Of a stretch of 64,000 nt of DNA, positions 33,485-46,400 are shown piece after piece. The DNA is taken from the NCBI GenBank assembly GCA_963942565.1, contig OZ012688.1:20296599-20360598 (forward strand), in the 5' to 3' direction. How positions within the stretch are numbered: position 1 is the first letter of the stretch; each line of letters begins with the position of its first letter. The translations under genes and the position numbers were made by a program. Source of the stretch: Maea johnstoni (taxonomy: Eukaryota; Annelida; Polychaeta; Spionida; Magelonidae). The notes beneath the pieces are model-generated. The model had not been told where the DNA came from and made no database searches. It worked only from the letters and a program-made list of their open reading frames with translations.

Positions 33485-33850
33485 TATGTTTCTATGACGT
33501 CATAGATGGCGCTCGACCAATCATGTTTAGTCCTTGTCACACCCCTATACCTTGACAACCAGTGAAACGTATTGCATCATTAATTCGGAACTTGTCACAA
33601 TCCATCGGAAGAATAAGAACTGGAAGCTACTGCACATCTGTAGCACATCTCTGCTCAAATCTCTGGGGCTGATTATATACGGATTATATACGGGTCTTTC
33701 TTGTAAAACGGTCCCAAACGATATTGTTTAAGCCATTGTTGATATTTTAGTTCATGTTGCACCATTCCTTTTTAAAGAAAATGTTGCACGTTTAAAGAGT
33801 CGACATTAAAGTAACATTTCATAATGTACATTTCATTATGCTTTCTTTAA

Positions 33851-34055
33851 CCGTTATGCTGCTGGTGGCTAATTGCACCAATACAAAGTGATGCAAAAAC
33901 CCTGAAAAATCACTGAAACCCTGGCAAATGGGTACTCATCTGAGAGTACTCAGCGAGAGCTTTCAAATGAATACCAACATGACAGGGTTTAGATGGTTTT
34001 CAAAGATTTTTGCATTTTTGTGCATTGGGCGAATGTAACGTCTGCATTGGAAGGG
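33851..34055. mobile_element. Same 205-bp MITE, right-array set (24 copies)
   Basis: Each right-array unit except one carries the MITE at the same internal site between two TTAA tetranucleotides. Starts: 33851, 35098, 36345, 37592, 38850, 40097, 41344, 42591, 43849, 45096, 46343, 47590, 48837, 50084, 51331, 52578, 53825, 55072, 56319, 57565, 58811, 60057, 61315 and 63609, each 205 bp. Left-tip variants CCCTT and CCGTT alternate between units. Copies at 56319-60057 share TGGGGGC for TGGTGGC near the left tip and CCATGG for CCCTGG inside. Confidence 0.8.
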
Positions 34056-37000
34056 TTAAATAAAGACATGATAATTGAGATGCTCCATAAAAAATGACAG
34101 ATTCCCTATGTTAAAACAGGTTAAAGAAAAACATTGGGGTTTTTCTTTTGCCGTCATGACATAGGTTTAAATGTAATTTACGCAAGACGATGTCTGTGAA
34201 AAATGTGACACACAACCAACTACGTAACCTGTATGTGGTCGACAATTTGGCACTTTTCCGCTTTTCTAGCGCTAATTGAAAAAAAGTGTAAAGCAGCGGT
34301 TCTGACTCAAAGGTTTGATGTGTTGCTATGCTGTATGTCACTATGACGTCATAGATGGCGCTCGACCAATCACAATCAGGCGTAGTCACATCCCTATACC
34401 TGGACAACCAGGGAAACGTATTTCATCACTAATTCGGAACTTGTAACAATACATCGTAAGAAGATGAAATGGGAGCTACTGCACATCTGTAGCACATCTC
34501 TGTTCAAATCTTTGGGCTTATAGGCCATACGGGTCTTTCTTCTAATATAGTTCCAAACGACCTTGTTTAAGCCATTGTTCATATTTCACTTCATGTTGCT
34601 CCATTACTTTTGTAAGAAAACGTTGCATAGTTATAGAGGCGACATTAAAGTTGCATTCCATAATGAACCTTAGTTTATGCTTTATTTCAAAATAAAAACA
34701 GGTTGATGAAAATGCTCAAAGGTTTGATGTGTTGCTATGTTGTATGTTTCTATGACGTCATAGATGGCGCTCGACCAATCATGTTTAGTCCTTGTCACAC
34801 CCCTATACCTTGACAACCAGTGAAACGTATTGCATCATTAATTCGGAACTTGTCACAATCCATCGGAAGAATAAGAACTGGAAGCTACTGCACATCTGTA
34901 GCACATCTCTGCTCAAATCTCTGGGGCTGATTATATACGGGTCTTTCTTGTAAAACGGTCCCAAACGATATTGTTGAAGCCATTGTTGATATTTTAGTTC
35001 ATGTTGCACCATTACTTTTTAAAGAAAATGTTGCACGTTTTAAGAGTCGACATTAAAGTTACATTTCATAATGTACATTTCATTATGCTTTCTTTAACCC
35101 TTATGCTGCTGGTGGCTAATTGCACCAATACAAAGTGATGCAAAAAACGTGAAAAATCACTGAAACCCTGGCAAATGGGTACTCATCTGAGAGTACTCAG
35201 CGAGAGCTTTCAAATGAATACCAACATGACAGGGTTTAGATGGTTTTCAAAGATTTTTGCATTTTTGTGCATTGGGCGAATGTAACGTCAGCATTGGAAG
35301 GGTTAAATAAAGACATGATTATTGAGATGCTCCATAAAAAATGACAGATTCCCTATGTTAAAACAGGTTAAAGAAAAACATTGGGGTTTTTCTTTTGCCG
35401 TCATGACATAGGTTTAAATGTAATTTATGCAAGACGATGTCTGTGAAACATGTGACACACAACCAACTACGTAACCTGTATGTGGTCGACAATTTGGCAC
35501 TTTTCCGCTTTTCTAGCGCTAATTGAAAAAAAGTGTAAAGCAGCGGTTCTGACTCAAAGGTTTGATGTGTTGCTATGCTGTATGTCACTATGACGTCATA
35601 GATGGCGCTCGACCAATCACAATCAGGCGTAGTCACATCCCTATACCTGGACAACCAGGGAAACGTATTTCATCACTAATTCGGAACTTGTAACAATACA
35701 TCGTAAGAAGATGAAATGGAAGCTACTGCACATCTGTAGCACATCTCTGTTCAAATCTTTGGGCTTATAGGCCATACGGGTCTTTCTTCTAATATAGTTC
35801 CAAACGACCTTGTTTAAGCCATTGTTCATATTTCACTTCATGTTGCTCCATTACTTTTGTAAGAAAACGTTGCATAGTTATAGAGGCGACATTAAAGTTG
35901 CATTCCATAATGAACCTTAGTTTATGCTTTATTTCAAAATAAAAACAGGTTGATGAAAATGCTCAAAGGTTTGATGTGTTGCTATGTTGTATGTTTCTAT
36001 GACGTCATAGATGGCGCTCGACCAATCATGTTTAGTCCTTGTCACACCCCTATACCTTGACAACCAGTGAAACGTATTGCATCATTAATTCGGAACTTGT
36101 CACAATCCATCAGAAGAATAAGAACTGGAAGCTACTGCACATCTGTAGCACATCTCTGCTCAAATCTCTGGGGCTGATTATATACGGGTCTTTCTTGTAA
36201 AACGGTCCCAAACGATATTGTTGAAGCCATTGTTGATATTTTAGTTCATGTTGCACCATTACTTTTTAAAGAAAATGTTGCACGTTTTAAGAGTCGACAT
36301 TAAAGTTACATTTCATAATGTACATTTCATTATGCTTTCTTTAACCCTTATGCTGCTGGTGGCTAATTGCACCAATACAAAGTGATGCAAAAAACCTAAA
36401 AAATCACTGAAACCCTGGCAAATGGGTACTCATCTGAGAGTACTCAGCGAGAGCTTTCAAATGAATACCAACATGACAGGGTTTAGATGGTTTTCAAAGA
36501 TTTTTGCATTTTTGTGCATTGGGCGAATGTAACGTCAGCATTGGAAGGGTTAAATAAAGACATGATTATTGAGATGCTCCATAAAAAATGACAGATTCCC
36601 TATGTTAAAACAGGTTAAAGAAAAACATTGGGGTTTTTCTTTTGCCGTCATGACATAGGTTTAAATGTAATTTACGCAAGACGATGTCTGTGAAACATGT
36701 GACACACAACCAACTACGTAACCTGTATGTGGTCGACAATTTGGCACTTTTCCGCTTTTCTAGCGCTAATTGAAAAAAAGTGTAAAGCAGCGGTTCTGAC
36801 TCAAAGGTTTGATGTGTTGCTATGCTGTATGTCACTATGACGTCATAGATGGCGCTCGACCAATCACAATCAGGCGTAGTCACATCCCTATACCTGGACA
36901 ACCAGGGAAACGTATTTCATCACTAATTCGGAACTTGTAACAATACATCGTAAGAAGATGAAATGGAAGCTACTGCACATCTGTAGAACATCTCTGTTCA

Positions 37001-38479
37001 AATCTTTGGGCTTATAGGCCATACGGGTCTTTCTTCTAATATAGTTCCAAACGACCTTGTTTAAGCCATTGTTCATATTTCACTTCATGTTGCTCCATTA
37101 CTTTTGTAAGAAAACGTTGCATAGTTATAGAGGCGACATTAAAGTTGCATTCCATAATGAACCTTAGTTTATGCTTTATTTCAAAATAAAAACAGGTTGA
37201 TGAAAATGCTCAAAGGTTTGATGTGTTGCTATGTTGTATGTTTCTATGACGTCATAGATGGCGCTCGACCAATCATGTTTAGTCCTTGTCACACCCCTAT
37301 ACCTTGACAACCAGTGAAACGTATTGCATCATTAATTCGGAACTTGTCACAATCCATCGGAAGAATAAGAACTGGAAGCTACTGCACATCTGTAGCACAT
37401 CTCTGCTCAAATCTCTGGGGCTGATTATATACAGGTCTTTCTTGTAAAACGGTCCCAAACGATATTGTTTAAGCCATTGTTGATATTTCAGTTCATGTTG
37501 CACCATTCCTTTTTAAAGAAAATGTTGCACGTTTAAAGAGTCGACATTAAAGTTACATTTCATAATGTACATTTCATTATGCTTTCTTTAACCGTTATGC
37601 TGCTGGTGGCTAATTGCACCAATACAAAGTGATGCAAAAAACGTGAAAAATCACTGAAACCCTGGCAAATGGGTACTCATCTGAGAGTACTCAGCGAGAG
37701 CTTTCAAATGAATACCAACATGACAGGGTTTAGATGGTTTTCAAAGATTTTTGCATTTTTGTGCATTGGGCGAATGTAACGTCAGCATTGGAAGGGTTAA
37801 ATAAAGACATGATAATTGAGATGCTCCATAAAAAATGACAGATTCCCTATGTTAAAACGGGTTAAAGAAAAACATTGGGGTTTTTCTTTTGCCGTCATGA
37901 CATAGGTTTAAATCTAATTTACGCAAGACGATGTCTGTGAAACATTTGACGCACAACCAACTACGTACCCTGTATGTGGTCGACAATTTGGCACTTTTTC
38001 GCTTTTCTAGCGCTAATTGAAAAAAAGTGTAAAGCAGCGGTTCTGACTCAAAGGTTTGATGTGTTGCTATGCTGTATGTCACTATGACGTCATAGATGGC
38101 GCTCGACCAATCACAATCAGGCGTAGTCACATCCCTATACCTGGACAACCAGGGAAACGTATTTCATCACTAATTCGGAACTTGTAACAATACATCGTAA
38201 GAAGATGAAATGGAAGCTACTGCACATCTGTAGCACATCTCTGTTCAAATCTTTGGGCTTATAGGCCATACGGGTCTTTCTTCTAATATAGTTCCAAACG
38301 ACCTTGTTTAAGCCATTGTTCATATTTCACTTCATGTTGCTCCATTACTTTTGTAAGAAAACGTTGCATAGTTATAGAGGCGACATTAAAGTTGCATTCC
38401 ATAATGAACCTTAGTTTATGCTTTATTTCAAAATAAAAACAGGTTGATGAAAATGCTCAAAGGTTTGATGTGTTGCTAT

Positions 38480-41400
38480 GTTGTATGTTTCTATGACGTC
38501 ATAGATGGCGCTCGACCAATCATGTTTAGTCCTTGTCACACCCCTATACCTTGACAACCAGTGAAACGTATTGCATCATTAATTCGGAACTTGTCACAAT
38601 CCATCGGAAGAATAAGAACTGGAAGCTACTGCACATCTGTAGCACATCTCTGCTCAAATCTCTGGGGCTGATTATATACGGATTATATACGGGTCTTTCT
38701 TGTAAAACGGTCCCAAACGATATTGTTTAAGCCATTGTTGATATTTTAGTTCATGTTGCACCATTCCTTTTTAAAGAAAATGTTGCACGTTTAAAGAGTC
38801 GACATTAAAGTAACATTTCATAATGTACATTTCATTATGCTTTCTTTAACCCTTATGCTGCTGGTGGCTAATTGCACCAATACAAAGTGATGCAAAAAAC
38901 CTGAAAAATCACTGAAACCCTGGCAAATGGGTACTCATCTGAGAGTACTCAGCGAGAGCTTTCAAATGAATACCAACATGACAGGGTTTAGATGGTTTTC
39001 AAAGATTTTTGCATTTTTGTGCATTGGGCGAATGTAACGTCAGCATTGGAAGGGTTAAAAAAAGACATGATAATTGAGATGCTCCATAAAAAATGACAGA
39101 TTCCCTATGTTAAAACAGGTTAAAGAAAAACATTGGGGTTTTTCTTTTGCCGTCATGACATAGGTTTAAATGTAATTTACGCAAGACGATGTCTGTGAAA
39201 AATGTGACACACAACCAACTACGTAACCTGTATGTGGTCGACAATTTGGCACTTTTCCGCTTTTCTAGCGCTAATTGAAAAAAAGTGTAAAGCAGCGGTT
39301 CTGACTCAAAGGTTTGATGTGTTGCTATGCTGTATGTCACTATGACGTCATAGATGGCGCTCGACCAATCACAATCAGGCGTAGTCACATCCCTATACCT
39401 GGACAACCAGGGAAACGTATTTCATCACTAATTCGGAACTTGTAACAATACATCGTAAGAAGATGAAATGGGAGCTACTGCACATCTGTAGCACATCTCT
39501 GTTCAAATCTTTGGGCTTATAGGCCATACGGGTCTTTCTTCTAATATAGTTCCAAACGACCTTGTTTAAGCCATTGTTCATATTTCACTTCATGTTGCTC
39601 CATTACTTTTGTAAGAAAACGTTGCATAGTTATAGAGGCGACATTAAAGTTGCATTCCATAATGAACCTTAGTTTATGCTTTATTTCAAAATAAAAACAG
39701 GTTGATGAAAATGCTCAAAGGTTTGATGTGTTGCTATGTTGTATGTTTCTATGACGTCATAGATGGCGCTCGACCAATCATGTTTAGTCCTTGTCACACC
39801 CCTATACCTTGACAACCAGTGAAACGTATTGCATCATTAATTCGGAACTTGTCACAATCCATCGGAAGAATAAGAACTGGAAGCTACTGCACATCTGTAG
39901 CACATCTCTGCTCAAATCTCTGGGGCTGATTATATACGGGTCTTTCTTGTAAAACGGTCCCAAACGATATTGTTGAAGCCATTGTTGATATTTTAGTTCA
40001 TGTTGCACCATTACTTTTTAAAGAAAATGTTGCACGTTTTAAGAGTCGACATTAAAGTTACATTTCATAATGTACATTTCATTATGCTTTCTTTAACCCT
40101 TATGCTGCTGGTGGCTAATTGCACCAATACAAAGTGATGCAAAAAACGTGAAAAATCACTGAAACCCTGGCAAATGGGTACTCATCTGAGAGTACTCAGC
40201 GAGAGCTTTCAAATGAATACCAACATGACAGGGTTTAGATGGTTTTCAAAGATTTTTGCATTTTTGTGCATTGGGCGAATGTAACGTCAGCATTGGAAGG
40301 GTTAAATAAAGACATGATTATTGAGATGCTCCATAAAAAATGACAGATTCCCTATGTTAAAACAGGTTAAAGAAAAACATTGGGGTTTTTCTTTTGCCGT
40401 CATGACATAGGTTTAAATGTAATTTACGCAAGACGATGTCTGTGAAACATGTGACACACAACCAACTACGTAACCTGTATGTGGTCGACAATTTGGCACT
40501 TTTCCGCTTTTCTAGCGCTAATTGAAAAAAAGTGTAAAGCAGCGGTTCTGACTCAAAGGTTTGATGTGTTGCTATGCTGTATGTCACTATGACGTCATAG
40601 ATGGCGCTCGACCAATCACAATCAGGCGTAGTCACATCCCTATACCTGGACAACCAGGGAAACGTATTTCATCACTAATTCGGAACTTGTAACAATACAT
40701 CGTAAGAAGATGAAATGGAAGCTACTGCACATCTGTAGCACATCTCTGTTCAAATCTTTGGGCTTATAGGCCATACGGGTCTTTCTTCTAATATAGTTCC
40801 AAACGACCTTGTTTAAGCCATTGTTCATATTTCACTTCATGTTGCTCCATTACTTTTGTAAGAAAACGTTGCATAGTTATAGAGGCGACATTAAAGTTGC
40901 ATTCCATAATGAACCTTAGTTTATGCTTTATTTCAAAATAAAAACAGGTTGATGAAAATGCTCAAAGGTTTGATGTGTTGCTATGTTGTATGTTTCTATG
41001 ACGTCATAGATGGCGCTCGACCAATCATGTTTAGTCCTTGTCACACCCCTATACCTTGACAACCAGTGAAACGTATTGCATCATTAATTCGGAACTTGTC
41101 ACAATCCATCAGAAGAATAAGAACTGGAAGCTACTGCACATCTGTAGCACATCTCTGCTCAAATCTCTGGGGCTGATTATATACGGGTCTTTCTTGTAAA
41201 ACGGTCCCAAACGATATTGTTGAAGCCATTGTTGATATTTTAGTTCATGTTGCACCATTACTTTTTAAAGAAAATGTTGCACGTTTTAAGAGTCGACATT
41301 AAAGTTACATTTCATAATGTACATTTCATTATGCTTTCTTTAACCCTTATGCTGCTGGTGGCTAATTGCACCAATACAAAGTGATGCAAAAAACCTAAAA

Positions 41401-43478
41401 AATCACTGAAACCCTGGCAAATGGGTACTCATCTGAGAGTACTCAGCGAGAGCTTTCAAATGAATACCAACATGACAGGGTTTAGATGGTTTTCAAAGAT
41501 TTTTGCATTTTTGTGCATTGGGCGAATGTAACGTCAGCATTGGAAGGGTTAAATAAAGACATGATTATTGAGATGCTCCATAAAAAATGACAGATTCCCT
41601 ATGTTAAAACAGGTTAAAGAAAAACATTGGGGTTTTTCTTTTGCCGTCATGACATAGGTTTAAATGTAATTTACGCAAGACGATGTCTGTGAAACATGTG
41701 ACACACAACCAACTACGTAACCTGTATGTGGTCGACAATTTGGCACTTTTCCGCTTTTCTAGCGCTAATTGAAAAAAAGTGTAAAGCAGCGGTTCTGACT
41801 CAAAGGTTTGATGTGTTGCTATGCTGTATGTCACTATGACGTCATAGATGGCGCTCGACCAATCACAATCAGGCGTAGTCACATCCCTATACCTGGACAA
41901 CCAGGGAAACGTATTTCATCACTAATTCGGAACTTGTAACAATACATCGTAAGAAGATGAAATGGAAGCTACTGCACATCTGTAGAACATCTCTGTTCAA
42001 ATCTTTGGGCTTATAGGCCATACGGGTCTTTCTTCTAATATAGTTCCAAACGACCTTGTTTAAGCCATTGTTCATATTTCACTTCATGTTGCTCCATTAC
42101 TTTTGTAAGAAAACGTTGCATAGTTATAGAGGCGACATTAAAGTTGCATTCCATAATGAACCTTAGTTTATGCTTTATTTCAAAATAAAAACAGGTTGAT
42201 GAAAATGCTCAAAGGTTTGATGTGTTGCTATGTTGTATGTTTCTATGACGTCATAGATGGCGCTCGACCAATCATGTTTAGTCCTTGTCACACCCCTATA
42301 CCTTGACAACCAGTGAAACGTATTGCATCATTAATTCGGAACTTGTCACAATCCATCGGAAGAATAAGAACTGGAAGCTACTGCACATCTGTAGCACATC
42401 TCTGCTCAAATCTCTGGGGCTGATTATATACAGGTCTTTCTTGTAAAACGGTCCCAAACGATATTGTTTAAGCCATTGTTGATATTTCAGTTCATGTTGC
42501 ACCATTCCTTTTTAAAGAAAATGTTGCACGTTTAAAGAGTCGACATTAAAGTTACATTTCATAATGTACATTTCATTATGCTTTCTTTAACCGTTATGCT
42601 GCTGGTGGCTAATTGCACCAATACAAAGTGATGCAAAAAACGTGAAAAATCACTGAAACCCTGGCAAATGGGTACTCATCTGAGAGTACTCAGCGAGAGC
42701 TTTCAAATGAATACCAACATGACAGGGTTTAGATGGTTTTCAAAGATTTTTGCATTTTTGTGCATTGGGCGAATGTAACGTCAGCATTGGAAGGGTTAAA
42801 TAAAGACATGATAATTGAGATGCTCCATAAAAAATGACAGATTCCCTATGTTAAAACGGGTTAAAGAAAAACATTGGGGTTTTTCTTTTGCCGTCATGAC
42901 ATAGGTTTAAATCTAATTTACGCAAGACGATGTCTGTGAAACATTTGACGCACAACCAACTTCGTACCCTGTATGTGGTCGACAATTTGGCACTTTTCCG
43001 CTTTTCTAGCGCTAATTGAAAAAAAGTGTAAAGCAGCGGTTCTGACTCAAAGGTTTGATGTGTTGCTATGCTGTATGTCACTATGACGTCATAGATGGCG
43101 CTCGACCAATCACAATCAGGCGTAGTCACATCCCTATACCTGGACAACCAGGGAAACGTATTTCATCACTAATTCGGAACTTGTAACAATACATCGTAAG
43201 AAGATGAAATGGAAGCTACTGCACATCTGTAGCACATCTCTGTTCAAATCTTTGGGCTTATAGGCCATACGGGTCTTTCTTCTAATATAGTTCCAAACGA
43301 CCTTGTTTAAGCCATTGTTCATATTTCACTTCATGTTGCTCCATTACTTTTGTAAGAAAACGTTGCATAGTTATAGAGGCGACATTAAAGTTGCATTCCA
43401 TAATGAACCTTAGTTTATGCTTTATTTCAAAATAAAAACAGGTTGATGAAAATGCTCAAAGGTTTGATGTGTTGCTAT
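38480..43478. repeat. Higher-order block of four units (4999 bp), copy 2
   Basis: Tandem copy of 33481-38479. A few differences near its first MITE (CCCTT against CCGTT at the left tip, CGTCAGC against CGTCTGC) show slight divergence or patchy conversion since duplication. A third block begins at 43479 but departs from the pattern after its first unit. Confidence 0.85.
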
Positions 43479-46400
43479 GTTGTATGTTTCTATGACGTCA
43501 TAGATGGCGCTCGACCAATCATGTTTAGTCCTTGTCACACCCCTATACCTTGACAACCAGTGAAACGTATTGCATCATTAATTCGGAACTTGTCACAATC
43601 CATCGGAAGAATAAGAACTGGAAGCTACTGCACATCTGTAGCACATCTCTGCTCAAATCTCTGGGGCTGATTATATACGGATTATATACGGGTCTTTCTT
43701 GTAAAACGGTCCCAAACGATATTGTTTAAGCCATTGTTGATATTTTAGTTCATGTTGCACCATTCCTTTTTAAAGAAAATGTTGCACGTTTAAAGAGTCG
43801 ACATTAAAGTAACATTTCATAATGTACATTTCATTATGCTTTCTTTAACCCTTATGCTGCTGGTGGCTAATTGCACCAATACAAAGTGATGCAAAAAACC
43901 TGAAAAATCACTGAAACCCTGGCAAATGGGTACTCATCTGAGAGTACTCAGCGAGAGCTTTCAAATGAATACCAACATGACAGGGTTTAGATGGTTTTCA
44001 AAGATTTTTGCATTTTTGTGCATTGGGCGAATGTAACGTCAGCATTGGAAGGGTTAAAAAAAGACATGATAATTGAGATGCTCCATAAAAAATGACAGAT
44101 TCCCTATGTTAAAACAGGTTAAAGAAAAACATTGGGGTTTTTCTTTTGCCGTCATGACATAGGTTTAAATGTAATTTACGCAAGACGATGTCTGTGAAAA
44201 ATGTGACACACAACCAACTACGTAACCTGTATGTGGTCGACAATTTGGCACTTTTCCGCTTTTCTAGCGCTAATTGAAAAAAAGTGTAAAGCAGCGGTTC
44301 TGACTCAAAGGTTTGATGTGTTGCTATGCTGTATGTCACTATGACGTCATAGATGGCGCTCGACCAATCACAATCAGGCGTAGTCACATCCCTATACCTG
44401 GACAACCAGGGAAACGTATTTCATCACTAATTCGGAACTTGTAACAATACATCGTAAGAAGATGAAATGGAAGCTACTGCACATCTGTAGCACATCTCTG
44501 TTCAAATCTTTGGGCTTATAGGCCATACGGGTCTTTCTTCTAATATAGTTCCAAACGACCTTGTTTAAGCCATTGTTCATATTTCACTTCATGTTGCTCC
44601 ATTACTTTTGTAAGAAAACGTTGCATAGTTATAGAGGCGACATTAAAGTTGCATTCCATAATGAACCTTAGTTTATGCTTTATTTCAAAATAAAAACAGG
44701 TTGATGAAAATGCTCAAAGGTTTGATGTGTTGCTATGTTGTATGTTTCTATGACGTCATAGATGGCGCTCGACCAATCATGTTTAGTCCTTGTCACACCC
44801 CTATACCTTGACAACCAGTGAAACGTATTGCATCATTAATTCGGAACTTGTCACAATCCATCGGAAGAATAAGAACTGGAAGCTACTGCACATCTGTAGC
44901 ACATCTCTGCTCAAATCTCTGGGGCTGATTATATACGGGTCTTTCTTGTAAAACGGTCCCAAACGATATTGTTGAAGCCATTGTTGATATTTTAGTTCAT
45001 GTTGCACCATTACTTTTTAAAGAAAATGTTGCACGTTTTAAGAGTCGACATTAAAGTTACATTTCATAATGTACATTTCATTATGCTTTCTTTAACCCTT
45101 ATGCTGCTGGTGGCTAATTGCACCAATACAAAGTGATGCAAAAAACCTAAAAAATCACTGAAACCCTGGCAAATGGGTACTCATCTGAGAGTACTCAGCG
45201 AGAGCTTTCAAATGAATACCAACATGACAGGGTTTAGATGGTTTTCAAAGATGTTTGCATTTTTGTGCATTAGGCGAATGTAACGTCAGCATTGGAAGGG
45301 TTAAATAAAGACATGATAATTGAGATGCTCCATAAAAAATGACAGATTCCCTATGTTAAAACAGGTTAAAGAAAAACATTGGGGTTTTTCTTTTGCCATC
45401 ATGACATAGGTTTAAATGTAATTTACGCATGACGATGTCTGTGAAACATGTGACACACAACCAACTACGTACCCTGTATGTGGTCGACAATTTGGCACTT
45501 TTCCGCTTTTCTAGCGCTAATTGAAAAAAAGTGTAAAGCAGCGGTTCTGACTCAAAGGTTTGATGTGTTGCTATGCTGTATGTCACTATGACGTCATAGA
45601 TGGCGCTCGACCAATCACAATCAGGCGTAGTCACATCCCTATACCTGGACAACCAGGGAAACGTATTTCATCACTAATTCGGAACTTGTAACAATACATC
45701 GTAAGAAGATGAAATGGAAGCTACTGCACATCTGTAGCACATCTCTGTTCAAATCTTTGGGCTTATAGGCCATACGGGTCTTTCTTCTAATATAGTTCCA
45801 AACGACCTTGTTTAAGCCATTGTTCATATTTCACTTCATGTTGCTCCATTACTTTTGTAAGAAAACGTTGCATAGTTATAGAGGCGACATTAAAGTTGCA
45901 TTCCATAATGAACCTTAGTTTATGCTTTATTTCAAAATAAAAACAGGTTGATGAAAATGCTCAAAGGTTTGATGTGTTGCTATGTTGTATGTTTCTATGA
46001 CGTCATAGATGGCGCTCGACCAATCATGTTTAGTCCTTGTCACACCCCTATACCTTGACAACCAGTGAAACGTATTGCATCATTAAATCGGAACTTGTCA
46101 CAATCCATCGGAAGAATAAGAACTGGAAGCTACTACACATCTGTAGCACATCTCTGCTCAAATCTCTGGGGCTGATTATATACGGGTCTTTCTTGTAAAA
46201 CGGTCCCAAACGATATTGTTTAAGCCATTGTTGATATTTTAGTTCATGTTGCACCATTCCTTTTTAAAGAAAATGTTGCACGTTTAAAGAGTCGACATTA
46301 AAGTAACATTTCATAATGTACATTTCATTATGCTTTCTTTAACCCTTATGCTGCTGGTGGCTAATTGCACCAATACAAAGTGATGCAAAAAACCTGAAAA

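Larger units (their letters stand above)
33481..38479. repeat. Higher-order block of four units (4999 bp), copy 1
   Basis: Four units (1258 + 1247 + 1247 + 1247) share rare private variants with the next 4999 bp: GGGAGCTACTG at 34470 and 39469, CATCAGAAGAATA at 36110 and 41109, TGTAGAACATC at 36982 and 41981, and ACATTTGACGC at 37943 and 42942. Copy 1 starts at the LTR-element junction. Confidence 0.85.
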
